DNA of 64,000 bases from Mucilaginibacter endophyticus (lineage in GTDB: Bacteria; Bacteroidota; Bacteroidia; Sphingobacteriales; Sphingobacteriaceae): contig NZ_QPCG01000004.1 of NCBI RefSeq assembly GCF_003351025.1, positions 496,001 through 560,000 of the forward strand, written 5' to 3'. The notes below the pieces were generated by a model, which saw only the letters and a list, made by a program, of their open reading frames with translations, was not told where the DNA came from and did not search any database. This document shows positions 1 through 6,989 of the stretch, piece by piece (the first letter of the stretch is position 1; each line of letters starts with the position of its first letter). The position numbers were made by a program, and so were the translations under genes.

Positions 1-814
1 ACGCGTATTTTTTATCATCCTTTATCATGTACTCAACCTGTTTAAATTCTCCGGTGTGCGTAGTTCCGTCTTTATCCTGTAATTGCGCCCAGGCCACTTT
101 GGCAAATATGGCTCCGTTTGGCCATGGGTGTATATTGTTTTCTTTGATGGCCTTTACGGCTATATCATTACCAAAAATCACGCGCAGGGTATTGTTATCA
201 AAGCGCTCGGTGGTGCTGATGGGCTGCCAGTTTTTATAATCGGGGATATAAGCAATACCGTTGGCGGCTGTTGGCAATTTGGTGATAGCCGGTTCATTTT
301 TTTCCCAATGCTGATATTGCTTGTCTGCCGCGTTGATAGCAGCAGTATCGGCAGGCTTACTATGAACCATACTTGCAAGATAGTTTTTCAACACAGCCAG
401 GTCGGCCGGTGATACTTTGGCTTCGGTATGGACCGCCGTATAGCTTGGCAAAGGCATGGCCCCGGAGATAATTTGATTGATGGACTCCCAAAGTTTTGCT
501 TTTTGATCAGCTGGTGCGAGTTTATTCCATTCTGAAAAATTAAGATCGACCCTGCCATCCTTGATGTGCGAAGCCACACCCCAATAAACCGGGACTATCT
601 TATCATACCAGCGTAAGTTGGTATTGTTAGAGTGGCAATCATAACAAGCACGCTGAACAATGGCCTTCACATCGGCAGGCACTTCCAGGTCGCCGGTTAC
701 GGGTGGATTAGGGACATCGGGGCGTACAAACTGGATACCCACAAAGCCCAGGAATAAAATCATGATAATAATGAATACTTTTCGTTGATACAAAGGTTTT
801 CTGTTGGTTCTCAT
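1..814 (-). CDS. Haem-binding domain / cytochrome P460 family protein (3' end outside window)
   Basis: Open frame on the minus strand from an ATG at 814 that runs off the left edge, so the C-terminus is missing (271 codons present). One N-terminal membrane segment (about residues 12-28) is followed by a haem-attachment motif CYDCH near residue 58, with the CHSNN context typical of the Haem_bd domain of Bacteroidota. The later part, with NWQPISTTERFDNNTLRVI and HPWPNGAIFAKVAW, resembles the cytochrome P460 fold. The product is probably a membrane-anchored periplasmic c-type cytochrome; substrate or electron partner unknown. It faces away from the serine hydrolase across a 446-bp gap. The family call rests on the CxxCH motif and the P460-like tryptophan/lysine motifs and was not checked by search. 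Confidence 0.85.
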   Translation of the reverse strand, partial: MRTNRKPLYQRKVFIIIMILFLGFVGIQFVRPDVPNPPVTGDLEVPADVKAIVQRACYDCHSNNTNLRWYDKIVPVYWGVASHIKDGRVDLNFSEWNKLAPADQKAKLWESINQIISGAMPLPSYTAVHTEAKVSPADLAVLKNYLASMVHSKPADTAAINAADKQYQHWEKNEPAITKLPTAANGIAYIPDYKNWQPISTTERFDNNTLRVIFGNDIAVKAIKENNIHPWPNGAIFAKVAWAQLQDKDGTTHTGEFKQVEYMIKDDKKYA

Positions 815-1260
815 AGCCTTTCGGTTTTGTGATACAAAGAAAAGTACAATCACTAACAATGAATATCACAATTAGTTGAGCAGGTGAAAACAATCGTTAA
901 ACGGGTAAAAAAGGAAGTTGAAACTACAAAACAAGCGGTTTTTGTGCACCATTGTTTTATTCCCTCCCTTGGGAGGGTAATAGCCCATCATTAGACAGCA
1001 ACAGAAAATGACAGGCCGTATAGTTTACTCACCCGGTCTGCGCTGCGCTGGACCACCCTCTCTGCCCTCCGGGCAAAGAGGGTAAGAAAAAACAAGTTAA
1101 AATCCCCTCTTTACGCTTGCGTAGAGAGGGGTGGCGAGCGCAGCGATGCCGGGGTGAGTCGATACTTGCAATGTTTTCACCATCAACAATCTAATTATCA
1201 TATCCGAATAAACTTTAAATTAGCTTGGCAGTCAAACACGCGCATAAATCATCCCAACAA
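815..1260. other. Intergenic region with long imperfect palindrome
   Basis: There is no credible gene in this gap between two divergent genes. It holds G/C-rich inverted sequence listed separately at 1027-1159, and a further short G-rich stretch (CCCTCCCTTGGGAGGG at about 961-977). No clear TAnnTTTG promoter was recognised for either flanking gene. Confidence 0.6.
1027..1159. repeat. Long inverted repeat (family E, ACTCACCC...GGGTGAGT)
   Basis: Left arm ACTCACCCGGTCTGCGCTGC and right arm ending GCAGCGATGCCGGGGTGAGT pair imperfectly over about 35 bases, with CCCTCTCTGCCC / TCCCCTCTTTACGC segments folding inside. A related A/T-bounded element with CCCCTCTTGAGAGGGG arms occurs at 56803-56909. 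It looks like a dispersed intergenic palindrome rather than a simple terminator, because it is far longer than a terminator stem. Confidence 0.6.
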
Positions 1261-2331
1261 ATGAAAACAAGATCAATCTTACTCTTATTGCTTATTTCCC
1301 TTTGCGCTGTTAAAGCGGATGCGCAATACAATTTCAGCAAGGTTGATAACTGGTTAAACGACCATGCTTCAGAAATGGGTGGCCGGGTGGTACTTGTTAT
1401 TTATAAGGATGGCAAGATCGTTTATAACCATGCCGCCAATGACATGAATATGCGGCAAAAATTTGTAAGCCGGATGGTAGCCCGTAGACAAGGTAAAAAG
1501 GCCGATCTGGATGATTACACCTCTACTTCAAGGGCAGCTATTGCCAGTTGTAGCAAATGGCTAAGTGCCACATTGGTAATGACCTTTGTTGATGAAGGTA
1601 AAATAAAACTCACCGATACCGTTGGCAAATACCTGCCTGTGCTCTCCCAACATGGGAAAGGCAGTATCACCATAGGTCAGTGTTTATCGCATCAAACGGG
1701 GATCAAAACCCCTCCCTTAAAAGAAAGCCTGGAGGATATGCGCCAGGATAACTCGATGGACGATGCCATTGCCGATATTGCGGCCTTACCAATGGAAGGC
1801 ACACCTGGAAAGGTTTTTCATTACAGCAATGCCGGTTTGCAGATTGCCGGTGCCATTTTGGAAAAGATTAGCGGCAAGAGCTTTGAAGCCCTGTTTGCCG
1901 AGCGCATAGCGCGCCCGTTGAATATGCAGCACACCGATTTTGGTAACGCCAAAGTGGCCTTACCCGCCGGCGGGGCTTATAGTACTCCCGAAGATTACCT
2001 GAATTTTTTAACCATGATCATGAACCGCGGCGTTTTTAACGGCAAGCGCATCCTGAGCGAGAACAGTATAGCACAGATGCAGATAAACAGGATCACGCCC
2101 GACGTAAAGATAGCCTACTCCCCTGCCGAAGCCGGAGGTTTAGGTTACGGATATGGCGAGTGGGTATTTGATGAGCACACAGTAAGCAGTCCGGGACTGT
2201 TCGGTAGTTTCCCCTGGATTGACAAGGATAAAAAATATGCCGCCTTTATGATGACTTTCTATCTTAAAAACGACGGCCGGCAGCAACGCTACAAGGAACT
2301 AAAGCAACTGGTGGATGAAGCCGTAAAGTAG
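1261..2331 (+). CDS. Serine hydrolase, class C beta-lactamase-like family
   Basis: 356-residue secreted protein. The ATG at 1261 is preferred over an upstream TTG because it puts a typical signal peptide (MKTRSILLLLLISLCAVKADA) at the N-terminus. The SxxK catalytic tetrad is SCSK near residue 99 (followed by WLSATLVM), the second-motif tyrosine lies in HYSNAGLQIAG near residue 191, and the C-terminal GLFGSFPW may replace the HxG motif. Family members are esterases, D-aminopeptidases or penicillin-binding-like hydrolases; the substrate cannot be deduced. The gene ends 13 bp before the HMA-AraC gene, so the two may be co-transcribed. A second, larger family member lies at 62546-63997. Confidence 0.88.
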   Translation: MKTRSILLLLLISLCAVKADAQYNFSKVDNWLNDHASEMGGRVVLVIYKDGKIVYNHAANDMNMRQKFVSRMVARRQGKKADLDDYTSTSRAAIASCSKWLSATLVMTFVDEGKIKLTDTVGKYLPVLSQHGKGSITIGQCLSHQTGIKTPPLKESLEDMRQDNSMDDAIADIAALPMEGTPGKVFHYSNAGLQIAGAILEKISGKSFEALFAERIARPLNMQHTDFGNAKVALPAGGAYSTPEDYLNFLTMIMNRGVFNGKRILSENSIAQMQINRITPDVKIAYSPAEAGGLGYGYGEWVFDEHTVSSPGLFGSFPWIDKDKKYAAFMMTFYLKNDGRQQRYKELKQLVDEAVK

Positions 2332-2344
2332 TAGTTTTGCAGCC

Positions 2345-2905
2345 ATGAAGCTGTATATTAAAAACATGGTTTGCAGTCGCTGCAAGATGATGGTGAAAAC
2401 CGAGCTTGAAAAAGCCGGGTTGCAGCCCTTATCTGTTGACCTTGGCGAAGTAGAAGTTAAGGAAGCTCCTTCCACATCACAGCTTAAACAATTAGAAAGT
2501 TCATTAAACGAACTTGGTTTTGAATTGATAGATGATCAAAAGAGCCGCCTTATTGAGCAGATCAAAACGCTTATTATTGAGCATGTTCACTATAATGAAA
2601 CACAATCGCCCTTAAAACTTTCTGCCCTGCTTACATCAAAGCTTAACTATGATTACGGCTACCTCAGTAATCTGTTTTCGGCAGTAGAAGGTACAACTAT
2701 CGAAAAATACCACATCGCCCAGCGAATTGAAAAAGTAAAGGAACTGCTGGTTTACAATGAGCTTAATCTCTCGGAGATAGCATTTCAATTAGGTTACAGC
2801 AGTGTTGCTTATCTGTCCAGTCAATTTAAACAGGTAACGGGGATGACGCCTTCTGCTTTTAAGGCTTTACAGGGCAGTAAACGAAGGAATCTGGAGGATA
2901 TATAG
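2345..2905 (+). CDS. AraC-type regulator with N-terminal HMA-like metal-binding domain
   Basis: 186 residues. Residues 1-65 look like a ferredoxin-fold heavy-metal-associated domain, with a CxxC pair at Cys10 and Cys13 (MVCSRC) instead of the classic GMTCxxC. Residues about 90-180 hold the double helix-turn-helix of AraC regulators, ending with the family signature around LSEIAFQLGYSSVAYLSSQFKQ and GMTPSAFK. The architecture suggests a transcription factor that senses a soft metal or thiol directly through its CxxC. The following HMA-MauE gene, 331 bp downstream, is the most obvious target or partner. Which metal is sensed cannot be told from sequence. Confidence 0.85.
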   Translation: MKLYIKNMVCSRCKMMVKTELEKAGLQPLSVDLGEVEVKEAPSTSQLKQLESSLNELGFELIDDQKSRLIEQIKTLIIEHVHYNETQSPLKLSALLTSKLNYDYGYLSNLFSAVEGTTIEKYHIAQRIEKVKELLVYNELNLSEIAFQLGYSSVAYLSSQFKQVTGMTPSAFKALQGSKRRNLEDI

Positions 2906-3236
2906 AAAGCCCTTTTGGGCCTGCCTATCAAAGAATGTACACGGAGTGATGAAATCCAATGCCTTTGAAGTATAGATGTCTTAGGTGTGGAGAGCCTGTC
3001 ATCCTGAGCTTGTCGAAGGACGCGCGCAGAGGCCCCAACCGCTATGCTTCTACTGGTTCAGCATAACCCCCTTTTTTTATTGTTATCCTTTGTTCTTGAG
3101 GATGACAAATACTTAATAGCTTATCTTATTATCCCCTGTTCTCCCACACCTGTAAATCTTATAAATCATAACTATAATACTGTAACAGCTTACGCACAAC
3201 CCCATGGTAATTTTGTATCAACAATTACAAATTATC
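2906..3236. other. Intergenic region with dispersed palindrome
   Basis: No gene is supported. A palindromic repeat lies at 2997-3107, and the rest is an A/T-rich leader to the HMA-MauE gene. A short plus-strand open frame over 3044-3253 falls inside the repeat and is not believed to be coding. Confidence 0.6.
2997..3107. repeat. Dispersed palindrome (family D, TGTCATCCTGAGCTTGTCGAAGGA arms)
   Basis: The left arm reads TGTCATCCTGAGCTTGTCGA and the right arm TTGTTCTTGAGGATGACA, forming an imperfect hairpin. The same core (TCATGCTGAGCCTGTCGAAG) recurs at 17903-17972. This kind of TGAGC(T/C)TGTCGAAG palindrome is a recurrent intergenic repeat in many bacterial genomes. Confidence 0.65.
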
Positions 3237-3968
3237 ATGACGCATACATATAACATTACCGGAATGACCTGCACCGGATGTCTTGCTAAGGTGCAAGGCC
3301 TGTTGCAACAGGTCCCTAATATTGAGAAAGTTGATATTTCACTGGCCGAAGGTACCGCCGATATCACCATGACAAAGCACGTATCAACAGCCGATCTTCA
3401 GCAGGCGCTCGCCGCCTATCCAAAATATCAACTTAGCGAAGCAGAGCCGAACCACCATACTATGAGTATGGCCGATGATACCGAAAACCGCACATGGCTT
3501 CAAACTTATAAACCCATCCTGCTTATATTCGGATATCTGCTGGCGGCATCATTAATTGCGGGCTATAGCAGCGCATTTAACATCATGACCATGATGCGCG
3601 TTTTCATGAGCGGCTTTTTCCTGGTGTTTTCATTTTTCAAGCTGCTGGATATTGGCGGCTTTGCCGATAGCTATAGCATGTACGATGTAGTAGCCAAACA
3701 CTGGCGTGGATGGGGTTACGCTTATGTTTTTGTTGAATTGGGCTTGGGTCTTGCCCTTGCATTGAATATAGCACCGGCAGCAGTCAACACGATCATGGTT
3801 ATAGTAATGACTATAAGTCTTGTTGGTGTACTGCAAAGCGTTTTCAATAAAAGGCAGATCCGTTGCGCATGCCTTGGCGCTGTGTTTAACCTGCCCATGA
3901 GCACCGTAACCATTATTGAAGATGGCTTGATGATTTTGATGGGGATTGTGACATTGGGCCTGATGTAA
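3237..3968 (+). CDS. HMA domain fused to MauE-type membrane protein
   Basis: 243 residues from the ATG at 3237, chosen because MTHTYNITGMTCTGC starts an HMA domain directly. Residues 1-70 are a classic heavy-metal-associated domain (GMTCTGC, Cys12 and Cys15). A His/Met-rich linker (HHTMSM) is followed by four or five predicted membrane segments (about residues 92-243) resembling MauE/DoxX-like proteins. IRCACLG near residue 207 matches the conserved cysteine pair of that family. MauE proteins help assemble or reduce redox enzymes; with the HMA domain a metal-linked membrane redox role is plausible but inferred. The upstream neighbour is an AraC regulator that also has an HMA-like domain. Confidence 0.85.
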   Translation: MTHTYNITGMTCTGCLAKVQGLLQQVPNIEKVDISLAEGTADITMTKHVSTADLQQALAAYPKYQLSEAEPNHHTMSMADDTENRTWLQTYKPILLIFGYLLAASLIAGYSSAFNIMTMMRVFMSGFFLVFSFFKLLDIGGFADSYSMYDVVAKHWRGWGYAYVFVELGLGLALALNIAPAAVNTIMVIVMTISLVGVLQSVFNKRQIRCACLGAVFNLPMSTVTIIEDGLMILMGIVTLGLM

Positions 3969-3984
3969 AAGGCCCCTAACAGAA

Positions 3985-4123
3985 TGTCATTTCGATGGAT
4001 CGGAAGAGGGCTGCGCATCGGTGCGAAAGAGAAATCTTATACACCATGTAAAGTTTGCAGACCGGGCGTATAAGATTCCTCCTTACTCCCAAGCAAATCC
4101 TTGCCCTGTTCGTCGAAATGACA
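3985..4123. repeat. Dispersed palindrome (family A, TGTCATTTCGA...TCGAAATGACA)
   Basis: Outer arms TGTCATTTCGA and TCGAAATGACA enclose an inner pair AATCTTATAC / GTATAAGATT. The same two-level structure occurs at 25045-25186 and, with a worn left arm, at 62334-62480. It sits between two convergent genes and could also end their transcripts. Confidence 0.75.
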
Positions 4124-4129
4124 TTTTTT

Positions 4130-4384
4130 TTACATCCTGAACCGCAAAGCCACAGAGCGTCCTAAAGCCTGAGCAAAGTCCGGTTCAATCACAGGGCCTT
4201 CGCCAGCTTGCACCCAAACACGGCGAGCATCTTTTTGCAAAATGATCTTCTCTCCGTTCAATAAAATTTCGAGTTCGCTGGTGGCCGAAGTAATTGGCGA
4301 GGTGTTGATTTGATACACGTAATCGGTATCGTTAAAAGTTATTCTTAGTGGCAATCCCATCTTTATCTTCTCTCCGGTAAACAT
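4130..4384 (-). CDS. Small conserved-looking hypothetical protein
   Basis: 84 residues with no signal peptide or membrane segment. The composition is balanced and looks like a real small soluble beta-rich protein (GLPLRITFNDTDYVYQI, then EILLNGEKIILQKD). An internal start at MGLPL (4360) is equally possible. I do not recognise the family. The stop lies 6 bp from the family A repeat. It could share a transcript with the response regulator upstream on the same strand, about 95 bp away. Confidence 0.6.
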   Translation of the reverse strand: MFTGEKIKMGLPLRITFNDTDYVYQINTSPITSATSELEILLNGEKIILQKDARRVWVQAGEGPVIEPDFAQALGRSVALRFRM

Positions 4385-4479
4385 ACATATCCCACGTTAT
4401 AAAAACAACAACAGTTGGTTTATGGCTTCAATTAATATCTTAACTGCCTTTATTTCAGCGAATTATTTTACAAACCCGA

Positions 4480-4845
4480 TTACGCGGCCAGCTGTAATTC
4501 AACCTTGTGGATGAGGCTGTTCATGCCAAATGGCTTGTGCAAAACGTCGTCCGGACCTCCTTTTTGTGGTATGATTGCATCCGTTTCCTCACTTTCTGAA
4601 CAAACAATTACACGCAGATTTTTTGTTGCTGAATTCAATTTAATAAGCCGGCAAAGCTCCCGTCCGTCCATACCCGCATTAACAACATCCAGGATCACCA
4701 GGTCCGGATGACAAGCTTTAATGATCTTAAAAATTTCCTGGACACGGGTTGATGAGGCTACCTGGTAACCTTTACCGAGCAAAATGTAGGTCATTACCTC
4801 TATCATCAGCTCGTTATCATCAACTATCAAAATTCGTTTCGCCAT
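4480..4845 (-). CDS. Stand-alone response regulator (CheY-like receiver)
   Basis: 121 residues from the ATG giving MAKRILIVDDNELM; upstream in-frame codons to 4893 are unlikely to be translated because the receiver fold begins here. The acidic pair DD is followed by the phospho-acceptor Asp in LVILDVVNAGMDG, the switch Ser in VCSESEE and the conserved Lys in HKPFG. There is no output domain. No histidine kinase lies next to it, so it is an orphan regulator acting by protein-protein contact. A second single-domain receiver lies at 56958-57329. Confidence 0.9.
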   Translation of the reverse strand: MAKRILIVDDNELMIEVMTYILLGKGYQVASSTRVQEIFKIIKACHPDLVILDVVNAGMDGRELCRLIKLNSATKNLRVIVCSESEETDAIIPQKGGPDDVLHKPFGMNSLIHKVELQLAA

Positions 4846-5041
4846 ATCCGTGCCCTTCTTAAGGTCATAATAGCAATACAAAGCACATGCCATTGATTAA
4901 CTTACAGTTAAGCGGCAAAACCCTATATCAAACAGTGTCTGTTTTTCTAATGAGATTTTAACATTTATCGCCTTGATTATTAAACACAATTGATCTGTTT
5001 TATTACATTTGGCATGTAGTAAATAGATTTAGCAGGTAAAA

Positions 5042-6052
5042 ATGGATAATATTAATATCAAGAAACTGGCAAAAGAGCTCAACATATCCACTTCAACTGT
5101 ATCGAGGGCCTTTAACGGAAATACTGATATTAATAAAGATACCAAAGAGCGCATACTGGCTTACGCCAAACAACATAATTATTTACCTAACCACTACGCC
5201 AGTAACCTTCGCGATAAAAAAACCAAAACCCTTGCCGTTATTGTTCCTGAAATTGCTAATGACTTTTTTTCGCAGGCCATAAACGGAATTGAAGAGGTTG
5301 CCCGAAAAAAAGGCTTTTATATTTTGCTTTACCGCACCGATGATGTTTTTGAAAAAGAGGTTTCGTTTGTAAACTATCTTAACAACGGCAAGGCCGATGG
5401 TATTATCATGTCGGTATCCGGAGAGGCCAATGACCATAATTATTTAGGCCAACTGGAAAAAAAACACGTCCCTGTTGTTTTCTTCGACCGTGTTTATGAG
5501 GATATCGAGGCTGCCAAAGTAACCACCAATGACTATGACAGTAGTTTTTCGGCTACCGAACACCTGATTAAAACCGGCTGCAAAAAAATAGCCTACCTGG
5601 TGGTTAATAAAAGTATTTCGATTGGTAAGGTGAGGATGCAGGGGTATTTGGACGCCCTGGCCAAACACAAGATCGCGTTTGATGATAACCTGGTTATCGA
5701 CTGCAGCAACGACGAAAAGGTGAATTATAAGATCCTTAAAAAAGCCCTGCAGGAAATTAAACCCGATGGCATTTTCAGTTCGGTAGAGCGTTTGGCTTTC
5801 GCCACCTATTATGTTTGTAATGATCTCGGCATTTCAATACCCAATGATCTGAAAGTAATTAGTTTCTCGAGCCTTAGGGTAGCCCCGCTGTTGTGTCCTC
5901 CCCTTTCAACTATTACACAACCAGCCTATGAAATGGGTGTGAAAGCGGCGACACTATTATTCGATGTACTCGAAAATAACGGCAGTGCGTCTAAAAAGGA
6001 GCATGTATTAAAATCGAAGCTGTTTATCAGGAAGTCTTCGACTGGTGAGTAG
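5042..6052 (+). CDS. LacI-family transcriptional regulator
   Basis: 336 residues. An N-terminal helix-turn-helix (INIKKLAKELNISTSTVSRA, residues 4-23) is followed by the hinge (NYLPNHYASNLRDKKTKTLAV) and a periplasmic-binding-protein-like sugar sensor domain (residues about 60-330). This is the full length for the family. LacI proteins repress or activate carbohydrate genes when a sugar binds. No sugar-uptake gene is adjacent: the next gene is a nitroreductase on the other strand, so the regulated genes may be elsewhere, possibly the glycosidases starting at 14 kb. That link is speculation. Confidence 0.92.
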   Translation: MDNINIKKLAKELNISTSTVSRAFNGNTDINKDTKERILAYAKQHNYLPNHYASNLRDKKTKTLAVIVPEIANDFFSQAINGIEEVARKKGFYILLYRTDDVFEKEVSFVNYLNNGKADGIIMSVSGEANDHNYLGQLEKKHVPVVFFDRVYEDIEAAKVTTNDYDSSFSATEHLIKTGCKKIAYLVVNKSISIGKVRMQGYLDALAKHKIAFDDNLVIDCSNDEKVNYKILKKALQEIKPDGIFSSVERLAFATYYVCNDLGISIPNDLKVISFSSLRVAPLLCPPLSTITQPAYEMGVKAATLLFDVLENNGSASKKEHVLKSKLFIRKSSTGE

Positions 6053-6058
6053 TGAGTA

Positions 6059-6202
6059 GTTGATTGGGTGAATGGTTTAGTTCTAATACCTAAAGTCATT
6101 CAATCAACCTATTTAGCTGAGTTGTGAATAGTTGGCTCGGTGAGTGGCTTAATCTCAGCATATAAAACCACTTAACCTAATCAACCATTCACCTAATCAA
6201 CC
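6059..6202. repeat. Inverted repeat between convergent genes
   Basis: GTTGATTGGGTGAATGGTT at the left and AACCATTCACCTAATCAACC at the right pair with about one mismatch over 20 bases. Related degenerate copies of GGTGAGTGGCTTAATC lie between them. It may act as a two-way terminator for the LacI and nitroreductase genes. Confidence 0.6.
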
Positions 6203-6209
6203 AAAAAAT

Positions 6210-6839
6210 TTACGCTTCAATAAAAAGCTCGCCTTGTGGGCGGCGTACTTTTATCATTTTGCTGTATGCATCATCTTCGGCACGGAAACCTACCGCGGCA
6301 ATTACTGTAGTGGTTAATCCTTTTTCTTTAAGACCAAGGATCTCGTCAAATTTTGCAGCGTCAAAACCTTCCATCGGAGCGGCATCTACACCAAGCTCTG
6401 CGGCTTCGGCCAATAAAACGCCTAAAGCGATATAAGCCTGTTTGTGCGACCATTCAACTTTTTGCGCATCCGTACGGCTGGCCAGCGTGCCTAATACCAT
6501 TTGCTCATAACCTGCAAGGCTTTCGCGGGCAATGCTGCGGGTTGAAGCCACAAGATCGATGAATTTTTTGCCGAAATCTTCGTCAAGGTTTGTTAATGAA
6601 GCAAATACAAACAGGGCCGATGAATCGGTGATTTGCGCCTGGTCATACCCTACCGCACGTAGTTTTTGTTTGGTTTCGGCATCCTGTACAACAATCACTT
6701 TATATGATTGCAAACCTAATGATGATGGTGCTAACTGGATGGCAGTTTTTAAAGCATCTAATTGTTCTGCACTTATTTTTTTGCTGGGATCGAATTTCTT
6801 AACAGCCGATCTCCATTGTAATTTTTCTACTAATGACAT
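6210..6839 (-). CDS. Nitroreductase-family NAD(P)H-dependent oxidoreductase
   Basis: 209 residues, full length for NfsB/DrgA-type flavin enzymes. The N-terminus MSLVEKLQWRSAVKKFDPSK carries the FMN-phosphate-binding R-x-A-x-K-x-F motif. PSSLGLQSYKVIVVQ and the C-terminal GLTTTVIAAVGFR are also family-typical. It should be a cytosolic FMN homodimer reducing nitro-aromatics or quinones with NAD(P)H. It is a single-gene unit convergent with the LacI gene. Physiological substrate unknown. Confidence 0.92.
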   Translation of the reverse strand: MSLVEKLQWRSAVKKFDPSKKISAEQLDALKTAIQLAPSSLGLQSYKVIVVQDAETKQKLRAVGYDQAQITDSSALFVFASLTNLDEDFGKKFIDLVASTRSIARESLAGYEQMVLGTLASRTDAQKVEWSHKQAYIALGVLLAEAAELGVDAAPMEGFDAAKFDEILGLKEKGLTTTVIAAVGFRAEDDAYSKMIKVRRPQGELFIEA

Positions 6840-6934
6840 GATTATCTCAATTGTTAAAACAAATATAAATGTTTAAACATATAAGTTTAGCCATGTAATT
6901 GTAAATTGATAATTTTTCGGGTTTATTAAATACA

Positions 6935-6967
6935 AAACGGGCATTCTGCAAACCAGAATGCCCGTTT
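6935..6967 (-). terminator. Rho-independent terminator of the GT51 gene
   Basis: Perfect 14-bp stem AAACGGGCATTCTG / CAGAATGCCCGTTT with a 5-base loop. Read on the minus strand it is followed by TTTTGTATTT. It lies 23 bp past the stop of the AsmA-GT51 gene. Confidence 0.88.
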
Positions 6968-6989
6968 GAATATATAATATATCGGAACC

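Noticed and set aside
3044..3253. Plus-strand open frame of 69 codons before the HMA-MauE gene
   Set aside because: It lies within a palindromic repeat and overlaps the better-supported HMA start; composition is not protein-like.
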